The notes under the pieces: generated by a model
What the model was told of the DNA's origin: nothing
Databases searched by the model: none
The model's input: only the letters and a program-made list of their open reading frames with translations
Made by a program: the position numbers and the translations under genes
From: Marinobacter pelagius
GTDB lineage: Bacteria; Pseudomonadota; Gammaproteobacteria; Pseudomonadales; Oleiphilaceae
Assembly: GCF_900114925.1 (NCBI RefSeq)
Contig: NZ_FOUR01000010.1
Coordinates: forward strand, 55,093-119,092
Length of the DNA stretch: 64,000 nt
Reading direction: 5' to 3'
Part shown: in pieces, positions 17,032 to 26,288 of the stretch
Numbering within the stretch: position 1 is the first letter of the stretch
Layout: the number at the start of each line of letters is the position of its first letter

Positions 17032-17701
17032 GAGTAGCAGTGAAAGTCCATTTGCTGATGCCCGCTTTGGTGGACTTTTGACACTAATGGCAATTGCTGG
17101 TGCTGGTGTTGTTACATCTTCTGACAACATGATTTACTCCAAAAGCTTGCACTCATCACAGTCTCAGGATTTTATGCGGGGGACCGTAGCTCTGCTATTT
17201 GAGGACGCATTTGCGCACCAAGAGCATTCTTCATCTGAGGATGTTTTAGAGCTGGCCGGCCATCCTGTTGGTGGTAGTGATTCCAGTGTGGCCGTTCCCG
17301 ATGTCCTAAACCGCCTACTATCTGAGTCTAACCTATCGAAAAAATTGCTTTCCGAGATCCTGGGGGTAGCAAGGCCGACATTATATAGCTGGCTTAAAGG
17401 TGGTGCGATTGCTGACGAAAATTATGATCGGTTGGTCGTGATTTCTGAGCTTGTGTCTTCAATAGATGACTCGCATCGATTGGCGCTATCTAAGCTATTT
17501 AAAATGTTTGCGCCTGATTCGGGTGGTAAAAAATTTCTAGACCTGTTTAGTGAGGCTGTAAAAACGGGGGATAAGGACCACTTTTTCTCGTCCTATGTTG
17601 AAGTGAAAGAAAAGTTAGATAAGAGAATTCGGGTTGAGGAGCGCATATCTCGGAATTCAGATTCGGAGATCGCGACAAATCAGGCTTCGTCTTTCATTTA
17701 A
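17021..17701 (+). CDS. Unknown protein with membrane-like segment and helix-turn-helix
   Basis: The 226-residue product has a glycine-rich hydrophobic stretch at residues about 16-32 that could be a membrane helix. A helix-turn-helix-like block lies at about 98-126 (Leu-Ser-Glu-Ile-Leu-Gly-Val-Ala-Arg-Pro-Thr-Leu-Tyr-Ser-Trp). A second in-frame ATG is at 17024. Having both a possible membrane helix and a DNA-binding fold is unusual. The gene overlaps its upstream neighbour by 11 bases and its downstream neighbour by one base (TAATG). I do not recognise the family. It may be a regulator of the operon or an effector. Confidence 0.6.
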   Translation: MMTKSSSESPFADARFGGLLTLMAIAGAGVVTSSDNMIYSKSLHSSQSQDFMRGTVALLFEDAFAHQEHSSSEDVLELAGHPVGGSDSSVAVPDVLNRLLSESNLSKKLLSEILGVARPTLYSWLKGGAIADENYDRLVVISELVSSIDDSHRLALSKLFKMFAPDSGGKKFLDLFSEAVKTGDKDHFFSSYVEVKEKLDKRIRVEERISRNSDSEIATNQASSFI

Positions 17702-18540
17702 TGGGTGTCAATGTGTCGTCGAGAGCTGATGCGATAATTGAGAATGGTTGGCTTCAGTGGGCGACAGTGGAGCGTGAGCTCTTGCAGGAGCATTGTGATA
17801 GTGTTGAGTTGCAAGAGGATTTTTATGTGCTTGCTACTCAATCCTGTGATCTCGCTCATGGCGATTTTGGTAATGAGCCCTTTGTTGAGTTTATAGGCTT
17901 TTCTCTTGTCGATAGGGTGCAGCCAGAATTGACGAGGGCTAGTAATAGTAGAGTGTTGCATGTTGAAGTGCCAGTTGATGGTGAAACGAAATGCTTAGGG
18001 TTCTTTATTCGAGAGAGGGTTCTTTTCTCCAGAAAGTTGCTTGAGCGTTTTTCACCTAACAACCCTTTTTCGCTCAGCAGTGAAGTCTGTACCCAATTGA
18101 CGACTTGGCTGGCGGCAAGGTACTACCGTCCTTCATTCTCGGATGAGTTCAATGATCATTGGAAAAAGGTATTAGGGAAAATTAAAGAAAAGGTCAAAAG
18201 GACATATGACCGATTTGGAGATGTAGTTACCGGTGTTTTTCTTGGCGCCAGAGACGATGTAGAAAATGAAGACTTTAGTGCCTCTTGGATCATTGTTTTC
18301 AGTGATGAAAGGGTTTCGGCTTCTGAGAATCGTGATGAGATAATGGACTTTTTAGGGGCTTGGGAGGCAAGCTTGAGTGAGTACATCGATTCGAATGGGT
18401 ATGACGGTGTGGTATCCATTCTGTCCACGGCCGAACTTACTTTGAGTGACCTGGAGAAGCATAGAAGAATCTTTTTGGATGATATGTGTTTTCGAGGCGA
18501 TGGCGAGGGAGAGGTTGAGCACCAAATGGAGGCACGTTAA
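17701..18540 (+). CDS. Unknown island protein with QSCDLAH motif
   Basis: This 279-residue protein is the last of the three-gene operon. It has an N-terminal strand followed by Gln-Ser-Cys-Asp-Leu-Ala-His at residues 47-53. A second likely family motif is Ala-Ala-Arg-Tyr-Tyr-Arg-Pro-Ser-Phe at 138-146, then Asp-Glu-Phe-Asn at 148-151. Both look like conserved cores rather than random sequence, and the Cys-Asp pair could be catalytic or metal-binding. I cannot name the family. Translation is coupled to the upstream gene through TAATG. Composition is AT-rich, like its operon partners. Confidence 0.6.
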   Translation: MGVNVSSRADAIIENGWLQWATVERELLQEHCDSVELQEDFYVLATQSCDLAHGDFGNEPFVEFIGFSLVDRVQPELTRASNSRVLHVEVPVDGETKCLGFFIRERVLFSRKLLERFSPNNPFSLSSEVCTQLTTWLAARYYRPSFSDEFNDHWKKVLGKIKEKVKRTYDRFGDVVTGVFLGARDDVENEDFSASWIIVFSDERVSASENRDEIMDFLGAWEASLSEYIDSNGYDGVVSILSTAELTLSDLEKHRRIFLDDMCFRGDGEGEVEHQMEAR

Positions 18541-18874
18541 CGTTAATAGGCGCTACGTTTCCGGTGATTGTTTGTCATTTTCGTCCCCCACTCCCCACTC
18601 CTTTATTTGTGTCGCCCATTCGCAATATCCCAAATCGCTTTGCCTCAAACTTGAAAATGGATTGTCGACGGCAGATTCTTTGTGAATTTTCTATCGTGAA
18701 CTGCTGTAGCTTCTTGATGTGCTGATGGCTATAGAGGATTGCTGTTCTGAAATAATCCTGAAGCGGAAAGGTTTTAAGGCAGGTCTTTTTCGAAACTGCT
18801 TACATATTGCTTACAAATCTCAATCCCACAGACAACAAAGCCCGCACAAGGGCGGGCTTCGTCAGAATTCTTAA
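18541..18874. other. Intergenic region at the right edge of the island
   Basis: This 334-base gap between the last island gene and tRNA-Phe holds no gene I can support. It contains the second copy of a 13-base sequence (18670-18682, also at 15997-16009) and the tRNA terminator at 18837-18859. No integrase gene is present. Confidence 0.5.
18837..18859 (-). terminator. Rho-independent terminator of tRNA-Phe
   Basis: On the minus strand, AAGCCCGCCC and its complement form a strong hairpin with a short loop, followed by TTTGTTG. It lies 16 bases beyond the tRNA 3' end. Confidence 0.8.
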
Positions 18875-18950
18875 TGGTGCCCGGAGGCGGAATCGAACCA
18901 CCGACACGGGGATTTTCAATCCCCTGCTCTACCAACTGAGCTATCCGGGC
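18875..18950 (-). tRNA. tRNA-Phe (anticodon GAA)
   Basis: The minus strand folds as a standard 76-base tRNA with encoded CCA. The acceptor stem GCCCGGA pairs with TCCGGGC and the discriminator is A. The D-arm has AGCTCAGTTGGTAGAGC, the T-arm GGTTCGATTCC, and the anticodon loop is TTGAAAA with GAA. It closes the right side of the defence island, and tRNA genes are common integration sites. I see no copy of its 3' end at the left side of the island. Confidence 0.97.
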
Positions 18951-18981
18951 GTGTTGCGGTACTGCGCTGCAACGGGGCGCT

Positions 18982-19010
18982 ATTAAACCGGTTTAGGGTT
19001 GATGAGTCAA
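18982..19010 (-). promoter_or_regulatory. Promoter of tRNA-Phe
   Basis: On the minus strand TTGACT (19005-19010) and TTTAAT (18982-18987) are separated by 17 bases. The start point would fall near 18975, about 25 bases before the tRNA. A GC-rich stretch follows the -10 box, as in promoters under stringent control. Confidence 0.65.
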
Positions 19011-19070
19011 GGCCGGCAGGCAAAAATTTCTGAATCTTTTCAGGGTTGCTCAGGCCTTGACCAATCGCCG

Positions 19071-19343
19071 TTATTTCTCGGGTGGAACGTAGCCTTCAGC
19101 CTGGTCGAAAGGCTCGTTATTGAAGAAGTGTTCCATCTGGGCCTGCAGGTATTTCCGGGTGTTCGGGTCCATCAGGCTCAGGTGCTTTTCGTTGATGAGC
19201 ATGGTCTGCTGGGCCTGCCATTCTTCCCAGGCCTGTTTGGATATGTTGTCGAAGATGTCCTGGCCCTTGGCGCCGGGCATGGGCGGGAAGTCGAGGCCTT
19301 CCATTTCTTTCTGGTACTTGCGACAGAATACGGTGCGGCTCAT
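19071..19343 (-). CDS. yggX: Fe(II)-trafficking / oxidative damage protection protein YggX
   Basis: The 90-residue protein matches YggX in full. It starts Met-Ser-Arg-Thr-Val-Phe-Cys with the conserved Cys7, then Leu-Asp-Phe-Pro-Pro-x-Pro-Gly, Trp-x-x-Trp and Met-x-Pro-x-x-Arg-x-Tyr. It protects Fe-S enzymes from oxidation and helps iron supply. The start is ATG 19343 with AGGAG upstream; the frame is open further upstream only because it overlaps mutY out of phase. As in many gammaproteobacteria it lies directly downstream of mutY, whose product carries a [4Fe-4S] cluster. Confidence 0.95.
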   Translation of the reverse strand: MSRTVFCRKYQKEMEGLDFPPMPGAKGQDIFDNISKQAWEEWQAQQTMLINEKHLSLMDPNTRKYLQAQMEHFFNNEPFDQAEGYVPPEK

Positions 19344-19408
19344 GTCGGCTCCTGTGTCGATGTGAAATCTGGCTGAATGATAACAGATCGTGCGGGGGTG
19401 CCGCCGCC

Positions 19409-20473
19409 TCAGAGCAGGGCGGCCTGCTCCGGTTCGGTCAGCAGTGAGCGGATGGGGGCAGGGAGGCCCAGGGCCAGGGCTTCGTCCCGGTGCAGCCAGC
19501 GCTGTTGCGCGGTGTCGGCAACCTTTGTGCTGCCCGTGACGGGCAGTCGGGCGGGCTGGATGTGCAGGTGGTAGTGGCTGAACGTGTGGCGGAAGCCGCT
19601 GACCAGTTCCGGATCGCCACAGCTCATCCCCAGCCGCTGTTCGCAGGCTTCCGAAAGCTCTTCCGGGCCGTAGGCCGGGTCGAGTTCCGGCAGGCTCCAG
19701 AGGCCGCCCCAGATGCCGCTGGGTGGTCGCCGCTCCAGCAGGATACGGCCGTCGCTGTCTTCCAGGATGACCATCCAGGTGGTTTTTTCCGGTTTGGCTT
19801 TCTTTGGTTTTGAGCCGGGGTAAAGGGTTGTTTCGCCGAGCGCATAGGCCCGGCAGCCTCCGCTGACCGGGCAGGTTTCGCAGTCGGGCCGGGTGCGGGT
19901 GCACACCGTTGCACCCAGGTCCATGATGGCCTGGGTGTAGTCTCTGACGCGTTCGTCAGGCGTATGCTCTTCGGCGTGTTCCCAGAGTCGGTTCAGCACG
20001 GCGGTCTGGCCGGTCCAGCCGGGGACGGCATGGTAGCGGGCCAGTACCCGTTTGACGTTGCCGTCGAGGATGGTGGCTCGTTTGCCGAAGGCCTGGGCAA
20101 TAATGGCGGCGGCGGTGGAGCGGCCGATGCCGGTGAGCGACTCGAGCTGTTCCTGATCCTTTGGAAACTCGCCGTCAAATTCCTCAACCACCTGTTGTGC
20201 TGCCTTGTGCAGGTTGCGGGCGCGGGCGTAGTAGCCGAGTCCGGACCAGTGGCTGAGCACATCATCCACCGGAGCATTAGCGAGGTCATGCACGGTCGGG
20301 AACCGGGCCATGAAGGCCTCGAAGTAGGGGATGACGGTAGTCACCTGGGTCTGCTGGAGCATGATCTCCGAGACCCAGACCCGATAGGCGTTGCGGTCAT
20401 GGTGCCACGGCAGGTCGTGCCTGCCGTGCTGGTCGTACCAGGTGAGGAGCTTGTCGGCGAAACGGTCGGTCAT
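19409..20473 (-). CDS. mutY: A/G-specific adenine glycosylase MutY
   Basis: MutY removes adenine paired with 8-oxoguanine. The 354-residue product has the HhH-GPD fold: catalytic Glu in Ser-Glu-Ile-Met-Leu-Gln-Gln-Thr, the hairpin Thr-Gly-Ile-Gly-Arg-Ser-Thr-Ala, and the catalytic Asp in Leu-Asp-Gly-Asn-Val. The Cys-x6-Cys-x2-Cys-x5-Cys iron-sulphur loop follows. The C-terminal third (about 230-350) is the NUDIX-like 8-oxoG recognition domain. Length is normal. Its ATG shares a base with the stop of asmA, so it is probably co-transcribed with asmA and yggX. Confidence 0.96.
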   Translation of the reverse strand: MTDRFADKLLTWYDQHGRHDLPWHHDRNAYRVWVSEIMLQQTQVTTVIPYFEAFMARFPTVHDLANAPVDDVLSHWSGLGYYARARNLHKAAQQVVEEFDGEFPKDQEQLESLTGIGRSTAAAIIAQAFGKRATILDGNVKRVLARYHAVPGWTGQTAVLNRLWEHAEEHTPDERVRDYTQAIMDLGATVCTRTRPDCETCPVSGGCRAYALGETTLYPGSKPKKAKPEKTTWMVILEDSDGRILLERRPPSGIWGGLWSLPELDPAYGPEELSEACEQRLGMSCGDPELVSGFRHTFSHYHLHIQPARLPVTGSTKVADTAQQRWLHRDEALALGLPAPIRSLLTEPEQAALL

Positions 20474-22671
20474 TACTGGAACAGGCCCTTGAGCTTGTCG
20501 CCCAGTTTCTCCTCAATCTTTTCCTTCACCTTTTCTTCGGCTTCGTCCTTGGCCTTGTCGACCTCTTCTTTCACCTTGGCCTTGGCGGCGTTCTCCGCAA
20601 TGGTCTTCAGGGTGTCCCGGAAGCGGGAGCCGTCAAAGGAGCATAGCCCTGCCGGGTCCTCGGAGAAGTTGCCACGGCATTCCACCGGGATCACCACATT
20701 CTCCACGTATTCGGTCACCCGGCAGGCGGGGTCCCGGTGCACTTCACCCACGATGCGCAGGCCCGCCTCGTAATCCAGGGTGGTCTGCTTCATGTCCACG
20801 GTGCCCTGTCCCTCCAGCTTCATGCCCGCGAGCGAGGCCACGAGATTTTTGTTGGCCAGGGTGTTGCCATTGATGTCCAGGGTGCCGCTCATGTCGTTGA
20901 AAGGTGTGGTGGTGCCCCAGTCGGTGGTGGTCAGCTGTTCCTGGTTGACCAGGGCGATGCCCTGGCACGCCATACGCGTCATGTTCATGCGGCGGAACTC
21001 ACCCTCGGCCAGGTTGAAGCTGATCTGGCCATCGGCATTCTCACGCAGTGCGGAAATGCGATTGCCGGTGGTGGTGGCATTCACTTTCAGGTTGGCACCA
21101 CCGCCGAGCATGTCCACTTCCGCCAGATCGGTGAGCAGGGGCAGAGTCTGCACATTGGTCACATTGGAGGCAAAGTTCCACTTCGGATTGTCGCTGCGGG
21201 CATCGATGGTGGCGTTAGCGCCGAAGCTGCCTTCGTACATCTTGCCGCTGAAGTCATCGACCTTGAGCACGCCGTTTTTGGCGGTGGTGCTGGCTTTGAT
21301 CTCGTTGATGGTCAGGTTGCTGACGATCAGCTTTCCGAGACCGAAATCCACATCCAGCAGCAGTGTCCTCAGGGTTTCCAGCGGCAGCAGGTCAGATTCG
21401 GGGGCGGAGCCCGAGCCTCCCGCGGAGCCGGCCTCAGCGGTTTGCTGCTCCTCGCTGGCGGCAGCTTCCTCACCTTCGGCCTTGGGCGGCAGGTAACGGT
21501 CGGCATTGAGCTCATCACCCTGCAGATTGAAGACAATGCCGCCGTCGGCCAGGGTGTAGCTGCCAGCGCCGTTGAAGGTGGTGTCGTCGAGCTTGAAAGT
21601 GAGGTTCTCCAGGGCCGCCGTGCCCGGGGAGCCGCCGATGTCGGTGGAGAAGGCGACCGCTTTGAGTACGTCAGGATCGCTGGTTTCGATGGCTGGCTGC
21701 CCCAGGTTGCTGAGCAACTCTTTCAGGGAGAATTCCTGGATGTCCAGGTTGCCCTTCATCGCCGGTTTATCACCAAAGCCCTGCACTTCAAGCTCGGTGG
21801 ACAGGGCCAGGTTGGCCAGGCTGGCGGTGAAACCGGAGAGTGTGGCGGTCTCGTTTTCCAGGTTGGCCCTGGCTGAACCGGCCAGCTCGGCCGTGACGGA
21901 TTTGCCCCCGAACGGCTCGCCGCTCATGTCAAACACGGCCTTGAGTCCGGAGACGGCAAAGTCGTTGAGGGCCTCGTTCGCGGCCAGACGGGCATTGATG
22001 CTGCCATCAACCTTGAGCTGTGGCTTGGCGGTGTCCACCAGGAAACTGACTTCCAGCGGAAACTCGGAACCCAGGGTGATGTCGCTGGCGTTGACGGCAA
22101 AGTTCTCGAGGGTGACCGCCTGGCCGGTGCTGTTGTCGGTGTAATGCACCTGGGCGTTGCTGATCTGCACGTTTTCCACGTTGAAGTTCAGCGGCTCGCC
22201 GCCGGAGGCAGTCTGGGCTTCTTCTTGCGGTTGTTCGGCTGGCTGCTCTTCCGACGCCTGTGTTCCATCCGCAGCCTGCGGGGACTCACGCATGATCCGG
22301 GTCCAGTTGCCTTCGCCCTGTTCGTTGACTTCCAGGTTGGCTTCCAGGCCGTCCAGTACGAACGTGTTCACCCGGGGTGACATGGCAATGAGGGACCAGA
22401 AATCCACCTGTGCCACCAGCTGGTCGAGGGCCACGAAACGCTCTTCCTCGAGGTTGGCACTCACGTTGTTGAGCTCGAGGCCCAGGGGAATGAAGGACCA
22501 GCCGATATCGCCTTCCAGCTGCAGATCCAGGTTGGTCTGTTGCTCCACGGCCTTTTCAATCTGCGGCTTGTAATCGTTCGGATCGATGACCGCCATGGCG
22601 ATCGCGATGGCCACTACTGCCAGAATAATGATGGCAACAATGGCAATCAGGAGGTAACGAACAGCTTTCAT
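20473..22671 (-). CDS. asmA: AsmA-family protein
   Basis: This 732-residue protein has one N-terminal membrane helix (residues about 5-28) and a long periplasmic region with AsmA-type beta repeats. The motif Ile-Gly-Trp-Ser-Phe near residue 60 and Leu-x-Leu-Asn-Asn-Val-Ser are typical. A Ser/Glu/Ala-rich linker sits near 400-430. The tail is a highly charged Lys/Glu helix ending in Leu-Lys-Gly-Leu-Phe. AsmA-like proteins are thought to move phospholipid between membranes and affect outer-membrane assembly. The start is ATG 22671; the stop overlaps mutY. Confidence 0.9.
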   Translation of the reverse strand: MKAVRYLLIAIVAIIILAVVAIAIAMAVIDPNDYKPQIEKAVEQQTNLDLQLEGDIGWSFIPLGLELNNVSANLEEERFVALDQLVAQVDFWSLIAMSPRVNTFVLDGLEANLEVNEQGEGNWTRIMRESPQAADGTQASEEQPAEQPQEEAQTASGGEPLNFNVENVQISNAQVHYTDNSTGQAVTLENFAVNASDITLGSEFPLEVSFLVDTAKPQLKVDGSINARLAANEALNDFAVSGLKAVFDMSGEPFGGKSVTAELAGSARANLENETATLSGFTASLANLALSTELEVQGFGDKPAMKGNLDIQEFSLKELLSNLGQPAIETSDPDVLKAVAFSTDIGGSPGTAALENLTFKLDDTTFNGAGSYTLADGGIVFNLQGDELNADRYLPPKAEGEEAAASEEQQTAEAGSAGGSGSAPESDLLPLETLRTLLLDVDFGLGKLIVSNLTINEIKASTTAKNGVLKVDDFSGKMYEGSFGANATIDARSDNPKWNFASNVTNVQTLPLLTDLAEVDMLGGGANLKVNATTTGNRISALRENADGQISFNLAEGEFRRMNMTRMACQGIALVNQEQLTTTDWGTTTPFNDMSGTLDINGNTLANKNLVASLAGMKLEGQGTVDMKQTTLDYEAGLRIVGEVHRDPACRVTEYVENVVIPVECRGNFSEDPAGLCSFDGSRFRDTLKTIAENAAKAKVKEEVDKAKDEAEEKVKEKIEEKLGDKLKGLFQ

Positions 22672-22879
22672 GATCAGGGCTTCCTTGTTCCGGTGAGCGT
22701 CGGGAGCTTGAGGGCGAATCCCCTGGCTAATAAAGTTAAGGATAACGCAGGGTTAACAAATTAACAGCGCAGGAGTATGACAATGGTGTAGTGATAGGCC
22801 AAAATACTCCCCCTGATTTTCCCCGTGAGGGGCCATTCGGCCTCCGCAGACAGTTTATAAAGACAAGAAGGAGTGGGCT

Positions 22880-23341
22880 GTGGCAATTACTGTGTCGATC
22901 GAGTTGAACCGCGATCTGGAGATCCCTGCGGGTTACGACGAAGTCTTTGAGTTGCTGGCCGACGTACCGCGTTCCGCCAGTCATTTCCCGAAGGTCGACA
23001 AGCTGACCGACCTCGGTGACAACAGCTATCGCTGGGAAATGGAAAAAGTCGGCGTGGACAAGCACGCCATCCAGTCGGTCTACGCCTGCAAGTATTACTC
23101 GGACAAGGAGGCCGGCAAGATTACCTGGGAGCCGATCAAGGGCGAGGGTAACGGCGTGGTGAGCGGTTCCTGGACCCTGGCGGCCAACGGCGACGATGCC
23201 ACCAAGGTGAAGTTCCGCACCAGCGCGGAGTTGACCGTGCCCCTGCCCAGCCTGCTGAAACTGGCCATCAGCCCGGTGATCAAGCACGAGTTCAACAGTC
23301 TCGTGGACACCTACATGAACAACCTCAAGAAGGCGTTCTGA
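22880..23341 (+). CDS. SRPBCC (START-like) family protein
   Basis: The 153-residue product fits the SRPBCC/polyketide-cyclase fold, a helix-grip that binds hydrophobic ligands. It has an N-terminal strand, a Val-Phe-Glu-Leu-Leu-Ala-Asp-Val-Pro stretch (residues about 23-31) and a long C-terminal helix ending near Tyr-Met-Asn-Asn. It starts at GTG 22880 with AAGGAG upstream. The gene lies between divergent asmA and hisB. Its ligand is unknown. Confidence 0.75.
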   Translation: MAITVSIELNRDLEIPAGYDEVFELLADVPRSASHFPKVDKLTDLGDNSYRWEMEKVGVDKHAIQSVYACKYYSDKEAGKITWEPIKGEGNGVVSGSWTLAANGDDATKVKFRTSAELTVPLPSLLKLAISPVIKHEFNSLVDTYMNNLKKAF

Positions 23342-23390
23342 GCTATCAGGGTCATTAACGCGGTTGCGGGACTCCGGCGGGCATAAAAGG

Positions 23391-23396
23391 TATAAT
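23391..23396 (+). promoter_or_regulatory. Putative -10 box of the his operon
   Basis: TATAAT lies 52 bases before the hisB start, in the gap after the SRPBCC gene. No good -35 box is found at the normal distance, so the call rests on the perfect -10 hexamer and position. An attenuator-type leader is not seen. Confidence 0.4.
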
Positions 23397-23448
23397 CCGC
23401 AGACAAATTGTTTTCGGCACCAAGCCGGTTTATGACGACGGAGTCTCC

Positions 23449-24042
23449 ATGGCCGAACGTAAGGCTCGCGTAGAACGCAACACCCTCGAAACACAGATTA
23501 CGGTCGAGATCGATCTCGACGGCACCGGCAAGTCCAGCTTTGACACCGGTGTGCCGTTCCTTGAGCACATGATGGACCAGATCGCCCGCCACGGGCTGGT
23601 CGACCTCAACATTGTCTCCAAGGGCGACCTGCACATTGACGATCACCACACCGTGGAAGACATCGGCATTACGCTGGGCCAGGCTTTCAAGCAGGCGGTG
23701 GGCGACAAGAAGGGCATCCGTCGCTATGGCCATGCCTACGTGCCGCTCGATGAGGCCCTGTCCCGCGTCGTGATCGACCTGTCCGGCCGTCCGGGCCTGT
23801 CCATGGACGTGCCTTATACCCGTGCCTCCGTGGGCGGTTTTGACGTGGACCTGTTCGAGGAATTCTTCCACGGTTTCGTCAACCACTCCATGGTGACCCT
23901 GCACATCGACAACCTGAAGGGCAAGAACACCCACCACCAGATTGAGACGGTGTTCAAGGCCTTCGGCCGTGCCCTGCGCATGGCGATTGAGATGGACGAG
24001 CGCATGGCGGGGATCACCCCGTCCACCAAGGGCTCGCTGTAA
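23449..24042 (+). CDS. hisB: Imidazoleglycerol-phosphate dehydratase
   Basis: HisB dehydrates imidazole glycerol phosphate in histidine synthesis. The 197-residue monofunctional form has the metal-binding motifs Glu-His-Met-Met-Asp-Gln and Asp-Asp-His-His-Thr-Val-Glu-Asp in the first repeat, and Glu-Glu-Phe-Phe-x-x-Phe plus Lys-Asn-Thr-His-His-Gln in the second. It is the first gene of hisBHAF, starts at ATG 23449 with GGAG upstream, and lacks the N-terminal phosphatase found in enterobacterial HisB. Confidence 0.97.
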   Translation: MAERKARVERNTLETQITVEIDLDGTGKSSFDTGVPFLEHMMDQIARHGLVDLNIVSKGDLHIDDHHTVEDIGITLGQAFKQAVGDKKGIRRYGHAYVPLDEALSRVVIDLSGRPGLSMDVPYTRASVGGFDVDLFEEFFHGFVNHSMVTLHIDNLKGKNTHHQIETVFKAFGRALRMAIEMDERMAGITPSTKGSL

Positions 24043-24072
24043 CCGGTCACCAACAGGACATCGCATTTGACC

Positions 24073-24711
24073 ATGAAAACCGTTGCCATCATCGACTACG
24101 GTATGGGGAACCTTCATTCTGCCCGCAAGGCGGTGGAGCACGTTGCCCCGGATGTCACCGTCCTGGTGACCGATAACGCCGACCATATCCGGGAGGCGGA
24201 CCACGTCATCCTGCCCGGCGTCGGAGCCATCCGCGACTGCATGGCGGAGATTCGCCGGCTGGAAGTGGATACGCTGGTCCGGGAAGTGTCCCGGGATCGC
24301 CCCTTCCTCGGTATCTGTGTCGGCATGCAGGCGCTGATGTCCCGCAGTGAGGAGAACGGTGGTGTGGACTGTATCGGCCTGTTCCCTTCCGAGGTTCGCT
24401 ACTTCGGCGACAACCTGGTGGAAAATGGTGAGCGCCTGAAAGTGCCGCACATGGGCTGGAACGAAGTCTTCCAGACCATCGACCATCCGCTCTGGCACAA
24501 CATCCCGGACGGCGACCGCTTCTATTTCGTGCACAGCTATTACGCCGAGGCCAAGGGCAATGCCGACATGGCCGGCCGTGCCCATTATGGCGTCGACCTG
24601 GCGGCCGCGGTTGCCCGCGACAACATTTTTGCGGTGCAGTTCCACCCGGAGAAAAGTGCCCGGGCTGGCCTGCAGCTGCTGAAAAACTTTGTGGACTGGT
24701 CCGGCAAGTAA
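24073..24711 (+). CDS. hisH: Imidazole glycerol phosphate synthase, glutaminase subunit
   Basis: HisH releases ammonia from glutamine and feeds it to HisF. The 212-residue product begins [10 protein letters not shown]. It has the nucleophile Cys in Gly-Ile-Cys-Val-Gly-Met-Gln and the His-Glu pair in Gln-Phe-His-Pro-Glu-Lys-Ser. ATG 24073 is preferred over a TTG six bases earlier. It lies 30 bases after hisB. Confidence 0.97.
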   Translation: MKTVAIIDYGMGNLHSARKAVEHVAPDVTVLVTDNADHIREADHVILPGVGAIRDCMAEIRRLEVDTLVREVSRDRPFLGICVGMQALMSRSEENGGVDCIGLFPSEVRYFGDNLVENGERLKVPHMGWNEVFQTIDHPLWHNIPDGDRFYFVHSYYAEAKGNADMAGRAHYGVDLAAAVARDNIFAVQFHPEKSARAGLQLLKNFVDWSGK

Positions 24712-24748
24712 CGCCGGCCATCAGAACGAACTACACGGACATTGCTCT

Positions 24749-25486
24749 ATGCTGATTATCCCCGCCATTGATCTCAAAGACGGCAAATGTGTACGCCTGC
24801 GTCAGGGCCGGATGGACGATTCCACCGTCTTCGGTGACGACCCGGTCGAGATGGCAACCCGCTGGGTGGACGCCGGCGCCCGTCGTCTGCACCTGGTGGA
24901 TCTGAATGGCGCCTTTGCCGGTGAGCCGGTCAACGGCGAGATCGTCCAGGCCATTGCCAGGAAGTATCCGGATCTGCCGATCCAGATCGGTGGCGGTATC
25001 CGCTCCGCTGAAACCATCGAGGCCTATCTGAAGGCCGGCGTTCAGTGGGTGATTATCGGTACCAAGGCGGTGAAAGAGCCGGAGTTCGTGACTGAGATGT
25101 GCAAGCGTTTTCCCGGTCACATCATCGTGGGCCTGGATGCGAAAGACGGCCGGGTGGCCACCGATGGCTGGGCGGAAGTTTCCGAAGTCATGGCCGTCGA
25201 TCTGGCCAAGCGTTTCGCCAACGACGGGGTTGAAGCCATCGTTTACACCGATATCAGCCGTGACGGCATGATGCAGGGCGTGAACGTTGAGGCCACTGCC
25301 AAGCTGGCGGAAGAGGGTGGCATTCCGGTCATCGCCTCCGGCGGCGTGACCAACATGGATGACCTCAAGCGCCTGGCCGAAGTGGCGGAGAAGGGCATCC
25401 TCGGCGCCATTACCGGCCGTGCCATCTACGAGGGCACCCTGGATGTCTCCGAGGCCCAGGCCTTCTGCGACAGCCTGAACGGCTGA
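24749..25486 (+). CDS. hisA: ProFAR isomerase (HisA)
   Basis: The 245-residue (beta/alpha)8 enzyme isomerises ProFAR to PRFAR. It starts Ile-Ile-Pro-Ala-Ile-Asp-Leu-Lys with catalytic Asp8 and has the phosphate loops Gln-Ile-Gly-Gly-Gly-Ile-Arg and Ile-Ala-Ser-Gly-Gly-Val. The second acid is in Tyr-Thr-Asp-Ile-Ser-Arg-Asp-Gly. The open frame extends back to 24689, but the family start is ATG 24749. It sits between hisH and hisF. Confidence 0.97.
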   Translation: MLIIPAIDLKDGKCVRLRQGRMDDSTVFGDDPVEMATRWVDAGARRLHLVDLNGAFAGEPVNGEIVQAIARKYPDLPIQIGGGIRSAETIEAYLKAGVQWVIIGTKAVKEPEFVTEMCKRFPGHIIVGLDAKDGRVATDGWAEVSEVMAVDLAKRFANDGVEAIVYTDISRDGMMQGVNVEATAKLAEEGGIPVIASGGVTNMDDLKRLAEVAEKGILGAITGRAIYEGTLDVSEAQAFCDSLNG

Positions 25487-25496
25487 GGGAGTTAGC

Positions 25497-26270
25497 ATGG
25501 GACTGGCAAAACGCATCATTCCCTGCCTGGACGTGGACAAGGGCCGCGTGGTCAAAGGGGTGAACTTCGTGGATATCCGGGATGCCGGGGATCCGGTCGA
25601 GGTGGCCCGCCGATACAACGAGCAGGGCGCCGACGAAATTACCTTCCTCGATATCACGGCCAGCCATGAGAGTCGCGACACCACCTATGAGACGGTGGAG
25701 CGCATGGCGGCGGAGGTTTTTATCCCGCTGACCGTCGGTGGCGGCGTGCGTACCGTTGAGGATATCCGCAAGTTGCTCAATGCCGGCGCCGACAAGGTGT
25801 CCATCAACACTGCGGCGGTATTCAATCCTGAATTCGTGCGTGAGGCCGCCGAGCGGTTTGGCAGCCAGTGCATCGTGGTCGCCATCGACGCCAAGCAGGT
25901 CAGTGCCGAAGGCGAGGAGCCGCGCTGGGAAATCTTCACCCACGGCGGTCGCAAGCCCACCGGGCTGGATGCCGTGGAATGGGCCAGAAAGATGGTCGAG
26001 ATGGGCGCCGGTGAACTGCTGCTGACCAGCATGGACCGGGATGGCACCAAGATCGGCTTCGACCTGGGCCTGACCCGCGCCATCAGCGATGCGGTGGCGG
26101 TGCCGGTGATTGCCTCAGGTGGTGTAGGTGAACTGCAGCATCTGGCGGATGGTGTGACCAAGGGTGGGGCGGATGCGGTGTTGGCTGCCTCCATTTTCCA
26201 CTTCGGGCAGCATACGATTCCCGAGGCGAAGGCGTTTATGAAGGCGCAGGGGATTGAAGTCCGGGATTGA
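25497..26270 (+). CDS. hisF: Imidazole glycerol phosphate synthase, cyclase subunit
   Basis: HisF uses ammonia from HisH to make imidazole glycerol phosphate and AICAR. The 257-residue barrel begins Lys-Arg-Ile-Ile-Pro-Cys-Leu-Asp-Val with catalytic Asp11. It has Thr-Val-Gly-Gly-Gly-Val-Arg and a second catalytic Asp in Thr-Ser-Met-Asp-Arg-Asp-Gly-Thr. It starts 10 bases after hisA. A palindromic repeat array begins 19 bases after its stop and may end the his transcript. Confidence 0.97.
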   Translation: MGLAKRIIPCLDVDKGRVVKGVNFVDIRDAGDPVEVARRYNEQGADEITFLDITASHESRDTTYETVERMAAEVFIPLTVGGGVRTVEDIRKLLNAGADKVSINTAAVFNPEFVREAAERFGSQCIVVAIDAKQVSAEGEEPRWEIFTHGGRKPTGLDAVEWARKMVEMGAGELLLTSMDRDGTKIGFDLGLTRAISDAVAVPVIASGGVGELQHLADGVTKGGADAVLAASIFHFGQHTIPEAKAFMKAQGIEVRD

Positions 26271-26288
26271 GCGGGCATGAATGAAAAC

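Noticed and set aside
18875..18950. tRNA-Phe as the proven integration site of the island
   Set aside because: The position is suggestive, but no integrase gene and no copy of the tRNA 3' end was found at the left side of the island.
19071..19904. A 277-residue protein joining a Pro/Arg/Ala-rich part to YggX
   Set aside because: The first part is the out-of-frame read of mutY; YggX starts at its own ATG 19343 with a good ribosome site.
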